This document shows, one piece after another, positions 57,801-64,000 of a stretch of DNA of 64,000 bases. Below the pieces are notes generated by a model. The model was not told the origin of the DNA. It made no database searches and saw only the letters and a program-made list of their open reading frames with translations. The position numbers and the translations under genes were made by a program. Each line of letters begins with the position of its first letter. Position 1 is the first letter of the stretch. Source of the DNA: Hibiscus mutabilis (taxonomy: Eukaryota; Streptophyta; Magnoliopsida; Malvales; Malvaceae); the NCBI GenBank assembly GCA_019671005.1, contig CM033732.1, positions 7,720,886 to 7,784,885 of the forward strand, read 5' to 3'.

Positions 57801-59379
57801 GGCATCCTATAATTCGCATTTCATCATGCCGTGTTTGATCCAACAGAGTCTCTATAATGCTCAATAAGCTACTAGAAAACAGTGGCCTATAAAATTATTG
57901 ATAACCAGAAATCAAATGAGTTCATGGGAAAACTCCAAGTAGAAGCAAAATAAAATTATTTCAGTCATTAAATTGAGATATTACCCTTCAAACTACAATA
58001 TGGATGTTTTTTATCTTCTGATAAAAGGTTATGAAAACTAAAATATCTAGTCGCCTAGAAACCTTTTAGTCATAGATCACAATGGTCCATTCCCCATCTC
58101 CAGATTTGGTTCCATAATTAAATTCAGAAGAACTCATTATGTGAAAGTCTTCGTATTACCAGAAAGTAAGATATACAAACCCTTAAATTTTGATAGAAAA
58201 AAACTCACATTTGCTCCTTACAAGTGACCAACAGTTTCCTGTAAATGCACATAACAATTATCACGGATTGAAACTTCTCATTTCTCAACTCCTTGTAACA
58301 CCTTTGCTCAAGGAGACTAGTGATCTGGTCATAAAATTTGCAAGAATTGGTTATAAGAATGATTAGCATGATTCATTAGCTAGATCACTAGCCTGCAGAA
58401 ACTTGGATCGAATGGAAAAGAGAATACTCAGGTTCTTAATCCATAAAGCTAAATAAAAACCTTAAAGTTATTTATCAAAAACTTACAACTTTTGGCACTC
58501 AGTTCTACAGAAACACAAACATTATTAATTTGCACATTAGGTTCTCAATGAGTAGTAAAATTTCATTTTAAAATAGTGCAAAATGCAGGCATTTGTCGTA
58601 ACAAGATATCAACATGCATTTTTATTCACAAGTATTATATAATTTTAACAATCTCTTATGTCAACAACAAATGCATGTACAACTATGAACAACATGCGAT
58701 TTCAAAATGTCATCAATCACATCCAAAGCATTATCCTGAGGCTTGCAAATATATTGTACCTTCGGGATGCGCAAAGGATTCTTTGCAGCGTATTCACATA
58801 GTTTTCCTATATTGCGTTCATTCGGTCCTTCCTCCTATCAGAAGAAAAATCGATTAAATTGTATGATTAATAAAGTAGAAGAAAACATTTTACAATGAAA
58901 GAAAACTAAATGTTAAAGCTGCAAATATCATCCACAATAAAGTTAGAGAATCATTAACACTAAGTTTTTGCATAGCTAAACCCTATTTAACATTGAATTA
59001 CATTAGTTCTAATTGGTCAGTCAGTTGCCACCTGCCTGGCTGTATTATAAAGTAGAACATATACGAATGGATATAAATCTGGTAAAAGTACTATCAAACC
59101 CTACACATAAAGCTAGCACAAGCTAACATAACCGACCGTTGAGTACATCTTCAAAAGTTAAAAAAAAATATGATGAGCCATGTATTACAAGGATTACAAA
59201 ATGTGTGAATTTACAGAAAGCTTGAAACCACAAACCTTTTTACGAGGAAATATATCGGCAATCATCTTCTTATACCTCTTAACAGGCTGCCTAGATCTTG
59301 TACGCAGTCCAGGGCAAAGGAAACATAGGCTACCACATGCAGGCATGACATGCCTCGAAATGGCTCCGGAGATGCTCAT
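51837..59379 (-). CDS. EFR3/SEMI-ROLLED LEAF 2-like ARM-repeat scaffold protein (EFOP family)
   Basis: Eighteen coding exons with GT-AG ends: 59236-59379, 58760-58834, 58209-58324, 57772-57886, 57507-57638, 56585-56632, 56113-56285, 55827-56023, 55403-55695, 55176-55325, 54660-55079, 54422-54571, 54050-54125, 53175-53302, 52862-53062, 52289-52429, 52132-52218 (or 52221), 51837-52049. Phases agree throughout, giving 952-953 aa. The N-terminus MSISGAISRHVMPACGSLCF has Cys15, 19 and 22 before a basic stretch RTRSRQPVKRYKK: a likely S-acylated, membrane-binding start. Then IADIFPRKKEEGPNERNIGK, helical-repeat sequence LLEQRCYKELRNEKF, FIPKLYQLGQD, a serine-rich linker in exon 11, and a C-terminal TGKQQKMSDL. 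EFR3 homologues anchor the PI4K-alpha1 complex at the plasma membrane. Exon edges are inferred by eye. Confidence 0.9.
52495..52770 (-). mobile_element. Possible LINE 3' end in intron 15 of the EFR3-like gene
   Basis: The left end TTTGCTCGGCCAAAATAAAA, when reversed, gives a TTTTATTTTGGCC tail like LINE 3' ends; a similar tail (TTTGGAAATAAAATGATT) borders the LINE at 44650. A 89-codon minus-strand frame (GVRFSVSALPGNSW) has no known domain. It disrupts no exon. Confidence 0.4.
56633..57506. other. Intron 5 of the EFR3-like gene with a GC-richer insert
   Basis: 56940-57190 is markedly richer in G and C than the surrounding intron and keeps a 68-codon plus-strand frame. No family is recognised. 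It may be a captured gene piece or transposon internal part. Confidence 0.4.
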
Positions 59380-59960
59380 TGTTGTATTTATGATTTTCAA
59401 TTATATATAGCACCTAAGAATTCTGTAAAATCCTTCTGCTTTCTTTCCCTTCTAAGTCATGAAAAGTTGGACTTCAATGTCCAGAAGGGAAAGAAAAGCT
59501 TTACAACAAATGTATACCCAAAAATCCAATCACCAACCTATGAACAACAATCCTGGTTCCAAAACTTTCAAGTTAATCTCCGAATCAAACCAAGCTAAAT
59601 ACCATGAGTGACTGCTATCAAAACCTGGATTAAAAATTAAAAAAAAAAATAGAGAAGGTATCAACAAAATGCAATGTTGAATCGAAATTCGATGAGAATC
59701 CAACAGAATTGGATTGAGTGATTAAAAATAACAAAGGGGTATCCGGAAAATGCAAATTTTGAAGAAGAAAAAACTAATAAATAAAAATGGATGTCAAAAA
59801 ATGGGTTTTTCATCAAACAATATTTCTAAAAAATTAAAAAGATACCTGGAAAAATGCCAAAAATGGCAGAGCTGAGGCTGGAAATCTAAGGCATGGTAAA
59901 GAATCACCGCGTTTCCAGCCCTTGCCCAAACAGCGAAATCCAATTAACCTCTTCTTCTAA
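59380..59960 (-). other. 5' UTR and UTR intron of the EFR3-like gene
   Basis: A leader exon is predicted at about 59848-59960 (donor TTTTCCAG followed by GTATCT) and spliced to a short leader before the ATG at 59379 (acceptor TTTTACAG near 59416 or TTCTTAG near 59406). Inferred from splice consensus only. Confidence 0.4.
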
Positions 59961-60802
59961 ATATATGCTAAATAAAAATCCAAAGGTTGCATCAGTTTAA
60001 CGTCTGAAGCTTCCCAAATAACTTATATACTTTGAAGAACACAACTTAACGGTTTTATTATTATTATTGGGACCCCTATGTGTCATCATATTAAATAACA
60101 CTCCATTTATTTATAATTATTTTTATTTCGAGATAAATTACAAGTTTATTATACAAATTGATACTTGAATTCAATATTTTTTTTCGAATTAGGACCTGAA
60201 TCTTTTTTATCTTAAATTGGCACATGAATTTGAAAAAAAAATCAAATTGATACTAAATTTTGAAAAAAAAATCTCAAATTGATATTTAATACTGATTTTG
60301 ATATTTTAACAATTAATTAGATTGTAATATTTAATAATGTTATCATTTTGATTGGTCAGTGAACATTAACAACCTAATTTTTTTTAACAATTCCTACCTA
60401 AGGGAAGGGGAAAGAGGAAATTTGTTCCTGCTGGATCTAGAACCCACAACCTAGGAGGAGGGGAGGTGTCAACTGCGAACTTTTTAACCACTTACTCTAG
60501 AATTTTTAACCCACAATCTAATTAGTCGTTAAGATGTTAAATCAATTTATATATATATATATATATTATTTTATAAAAATTCAAGTTGAATTATCAATTT
60601 TGTAAACTTAAATAGAGCTTCTTGAAAATTTATTATACTGCTAACTCTTTCCATGAGTTAGATACATTTTTTGGTATTATACCTTCTTTTAATATGGGCC
60701 ATAGGCTTCTCTTCACTATTAACACTTTCTGTCCAACAATTTGCTTCACTCCACTGTTGATGTTTAGTTTTAAAATCCACTATCACTTTAATTCCAGATT
60801 TC
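59961..60802. other. Promoter side of the EFR3-like gene; possible TIR element
   Basis: 60134-60613 has weak inverted ends (ACAAATTGATACTTGAATTC against a reversed ACAAAATTGATAATTCAAC) with TTGATACT repeats at the left. It includes CCTGCTGGATCTAGAACCC, seen in similar form near 47440. No gene. Confidence 0.4.
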
Positions 60803-62086
60803 TGTAGGGATGTCCCTCTTCTTTCTCATCGCTAAATAAAACGAGGCTTTTTCGAAGTGTTTGTGATTTTTTGGATATAAAACGTTTATTCCGTGGGGGT
60901 TTTAAAAGAAACCGCATTTAAAAAATGGAGTCGCCACCGGCCACTTAGGTAGGCCGGACACCATAAAACCAGAGATTCAAAAAATATTGGGTTCGGGAGT
61001 CGGTTACGGATGGGGAAGGATTAGCACCCCCACACCGCCCAAAATTGGTACTTTAATAATTACCGCTTTATTAATATTAGATTTTTCGGGTTAAAGTGAC
61101 GATTAGTTTAAAATTCGGTTATGATTGCGAATAAATTTTAAAGGCCCCGTTATCCGAGGGTAAACGCCCAACCACTATCACTATGCCTGATATTGGCCCC
61201 GTTTACGCTCGGATAAAAGGGCACCGCATTGACAATTTATTTCTCGATATGCAATCTTAGTTGGCAAAATATAAAACATGGCAAATAATTTAAATGCAAT
61301 AAATATTAACATAACAGAATACTAATCTAACATAAATAAAATGCTAAATTAAAACATACATATATACATATTAATCTAACTCATAAATAAAAACATATCT
61401 AGCATAAACAAAATACTAATATTCATAAATATTAATCTAACATAAAAACAAATTCAACATAAAATATTATTCTAAAACATACATACATAAATATTAATCT
61501 AACTCATAAATAAAAACATATCTAACATGAATAAAATATTAATATAAAACACAAATTTAAAACATATTAAATATTAATCTAAAACATAAACATACAAAAT
61601 AAAAAATAAGACCACAATTTTAAAATAACTAATATTTCATTAAATTATAAAAATTACAACACTAATAAAAAAGGGAAGAAAATATACCTAACTAGGAGCT
61701 CGAACGACGAACCCCACCGAGATCTACCACGACCTCTCCAAAAATATTAACTAGATCGGACCTAAAATAGGACCCCGATCGAACCGGTTAGGACCGAGGA
61801 TATTACCCCGGTCCTGAGCTAGCCGAATTGGCTCGCCTGCCGATTCCAATTGCAATTGTTGCAATTGCTCTTGCAATTGCAATTGCAATTTTCTTGCTTT
61901 GCTTTGTTTCTTTGCCTCCCTCCTCTATTTATAGGGGAGAGGGGTGACGTGGAGCCTTGTGCTCCCTCCCCTCCCCCTTTTTTATTATTATTATTTTTTT
62001 TTTTTTTTGCTTTTTTTTTTTATATATAATTTTACTATTATAATAACACTAATAACACTAAAACCCGGTCAAAATGAGTGATTACA
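60803..62086 (-). repeat. 3' LTR of a second Tat/Ogre-like element
   Basis: On the minus strand it starts TGTAATCACTCATTTTGACC (from 62086) and ends CATCCCTACA (60803). Landmarks shared with the 29444 element include CCGGTGGCGACTCCATTT and GGTGCTAATCCTTCCCC. The polypurine tract lies to its right, so this is the 3' LTR and the interior runs off the window to the right. A TATA-like CTATTTATAGGGGAG (reversed orientation) lies near 61930. A run (TTGCAATTGCAATTG) near 61845-61895 is a small microsatellite. Confidence 0.8.
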
Positions 62087-62101
62087 GTTGCCCCTCTTTG
62101 C
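62087..62101 (-). other. Polypurine tract
   Basis: The minus strand reads GCAAAGAGGGGCAAC immediately before the LTR start, matching the tract of the related element at 34733-34751. Confidence 0.75.
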
Positions 62102-62229
62102 TTGTTCTTGTGAAACGAGGATAAAGCAAAGATCAAAAGCACTCATTTTTTGACCTACTTTCTCGCCTTTGGCTTCAAATCACGTGTTCTTCCGAATTAT
62201 CCGCTCTTCCTTAGCTGAATCTTGGGCTC

Positions 62230-62500
62230 GTAAGTTCTTCCTATATAGAGCTTCGTCACCTTCCGATCTTGGAGCTACAGTGCTCTTCCTATATAGAACC
62301 CTTCACTCTAAAGCCTCGAGTTATGAGTCCTTCCTATATAGAACTTTTCACTTGAGACAAAAAGCTTGAGTCCTTCCTATATAGAACTCTTCGCCTTCAA
62401 CGCTGGTTTCTCCTATATAAAACCTTTTGCGCCGCTGATGGATTCTTCCGACTGGGAGTTCTTTTTGAGATTTTAGATTTAGGGTTCTCTCTCTATGGAA
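62230..62500 (-). repeat. Repeats around TCCTATATAGAAC in the element's 3' region
   Basis: Five or six units of about 45-60 bases each contain TCCTATATAGA(A/G)C followed by CTTC(A/G)C. The reverse complement GTTCTATATAGGAAGA appears in the 3' region of the 29444 element near 33240 and 34515, so the two belong to one family. Confidence 0.8.
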
Positions 62501-62569
62501 CCTTTCACTGGGGCTTGAAAATGTAGGTTCCTTTTTTTTTAACGAGGCTGTTGCCATTTTTGGACCTAC

Positions 62570-64000
62570 GCTCCTAAGACTGCCGCATCATGCCTGAAGG
62601 ACTTATTTATGGCCCGAAAGACTTATCACCATGCTCGAAAGACTTACTGATGGCCCGAAGGACTTAACATTGTGTCCGGAGGACTTACCGATGACCCGAA
62701 GGATTTAACATCTGGGTCTCACGCCGCTATGGCTGCCGTTCTTTGGGGACTCACGCTGATATGCTCCCGCATCATGCCCGAAGGACTTATTGATGGCCCG
62801 AAGGACTTATCACCACGCTCAAAAGACTTATTGGTGGCCCGAAGGACTTAACATCGTGCCCGAAGGACTTATCGATGACCCGAAGGATTTAACATATGGA
62901 TCTGACGTCGATATGGCTATTGTTCTATGGGAACTCACGCTGATATGCTGCTGCATCATGCCCGAAGGACTTACTGATGGCCCAAGGACTTATCACCACG
63001 CTCAAAAGACTTATTGGTGGCCCGAAGGACTTAACATCGTGCCCGAAGGACTTATCGATGACCCGGCGGATTTAACATCCGGATCTCGACGCCGATATGG
63101 TTTATTGTTCTATGGGGACTCACCGATATGCCGCCGCATCACGCCCGGCGGACTTACCGATGGCCCGGCGGACTTATCACCATGCTCAAAAGACTTATTG
63201 GTGGCCCGAAGGACTTAACATCGTGCCCGGCGGACTTATCGATGACCGAATGATTTAACATCCGGATCGGCGTCGATATGGCTATTGTTCTATGGGGACT
63301 CACGCGATATGCTTGCCGCATCATGCCCGGCGACTTACCGATGGCCCGGGACTTATTACCACGCTCAAAAGACTTATTGGTGGCCCGAAGGACTTAACAT
63401 CGTGCCCGGCGACTTATCGATGACCCGGCGGATTTAACATCGGGATCGACGCCGATATGGCTATTGTTCTATGGGGACTCACGCCGATATCTTTGCCGCA
63501 TCATGCCCGGGACTTACCGATGGCCCGAAGGACTTATCACCATGCTCAAAAGACTTATTGGTGGCCCGAAGGACTTAACATCGTGCCCGGGACTTATCGA
63601 TGACCCGGCGGATTTAACATCCGGATCGACGCCGCGATATAGCTATTGTTCTATGGGGACTCACGCTGATATGCTGCCGCATCATGCCCGAAGGACTTAT
63701 CACCACGCTCAAAAGACTTATTGGTGGCCCGAAGGACTTAACATCGTGCCCGAAGGACTTATCGATGACCCGAAGGATTTAACATTTGGATCTGACGCCG
63801 CTATGGCTATTGTTCTATGGGGACTCACGCTGATATGCTGCCGCATCATGCCCGAAGGACTTACTGCTGGCCCGAAGGACTTATCACCACGCTCAAAAGA
63901 CTTATTGGTAGCCCGAAGGACTTATCACCACGCTCAAAAGACTTATTGGTGGCCCGAAGGACTTAACATCGGGATATCACGCCGCCATGGCTGTGGTTCT
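62570..64000 (-). repeat. About 183-bp satellite-like tandem array with nested short subunits
   Basis: At least eight units, with TGCCGCATCATGCCCGA landmarks near 62578, 62768, 62950, 63133, 63315, 63497, 63677 and 63840. Each unit is itself made of roughly 20-25-base pieces ending in CCCGAAGGACTTA, plus one TCAAAAGACTTATTGGTGG piece and one GATATGGCTATTGTTCTATG piece. The last full spacing is shorter, as one subunit is missing. The 142-codon frame at 62790 only reads the repeat and is not a gene. The array continues beyond the window. Confidence 0.9.

Noticed and set aside
62790..63218. 142-codon open frame with repeating KDLT/EGL-like words
   Set aside because: It simply translates the tandem array; frame openness follows from the repeat unit, not from selection.

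Overview
This window is nuclear DNA of a flowering plant. The evidence is spliced genes with GT-AG introns, many nested plant-type transposons, and a plastid-derived insert. STELLO and EFR3-like proteins read like eudicot (rosid) orthologues; a malvid such as a cotton or cacao relative is a guess from overall look, not shown by the sequence. Three loci look like host genes and all lie on the minus strand: a tandem pair of STELLO glycosyltransferase-like genes (15533-18995 and 22313-26363), a small DUF1138 membrane protein (41700-42031), and an 18-exon EFR3/SEMI-ROLLED LEAF 2-like scaffold gene (51837-59379).

Layout. 1-7401: Ty3/gypsy (Del/Tekay-like) remnant on the minus strand with an internally multiplied pol segment, a primer-binding site and a 3.46-kb LTR. 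That LTR sits inside a hAT transposase gene whose last exons and 3' terminus follow (7402-8292). 8300-9600: LTR-like and hAT-like debris. 9699-12281: 5'-truncated LINE whose RNase H region is split by a 0.93-kb non-autonomous hAT element. 12.3-15.4 kb: AT-rich spacer with two long-TIR MITEs. 15.4-26.4 kb: STELLO tandem duplication; between the copies lie a rearranged plastid insert (trnR-UCU plus part of atpA) and another TIR element. 26.4-29.3 kb: STELLO 5' region with a 9-bp-TSD MITE, then an internally deleted Ty1/copia element. 29444-35942: complete but non-autonomous Tat/Ogre-like LTR element. 36-38.4 kb: hairpins and MITE pieces. 38455-41447: solo LTR with a perfect TSD. 41.7-43.1 kb: DUF1138 gene. 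43.3-51.8 kb: MITEs, a LINE piece, a hAT MITE, a SINE and an Emigrant/pogo-like element. 51.8-60 kb: EFR3-like gene. 60803-64000: the 3' LTR and satellite-like 3' region of a second Tat/Ogre element on the minus strand, running off the window.

STELLO proteins act in the Golgi on cellulose synthase complex assembly. EFR3-like proteins anchor the plasma-membrane PI 4-kinase alpha complex. The two do not form an operon-like unit, but from memory their Arabidopsis counterparts are close neighbours on chromosome 2, so the block probably reflects conserved gene order. The STELLO duplicate nearer the left end has lost the ancestral start codon frame and most of its promoter, and has changed an acidic motif; it is either decaying or a truncated neofunctionalised copy. 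I found no new enzymatic or defence system. The most notable items are the damaged STELLO duplicate, the pol tandem array, the hAT family with a minisatellite body, and the nested transposon stratigraphy.
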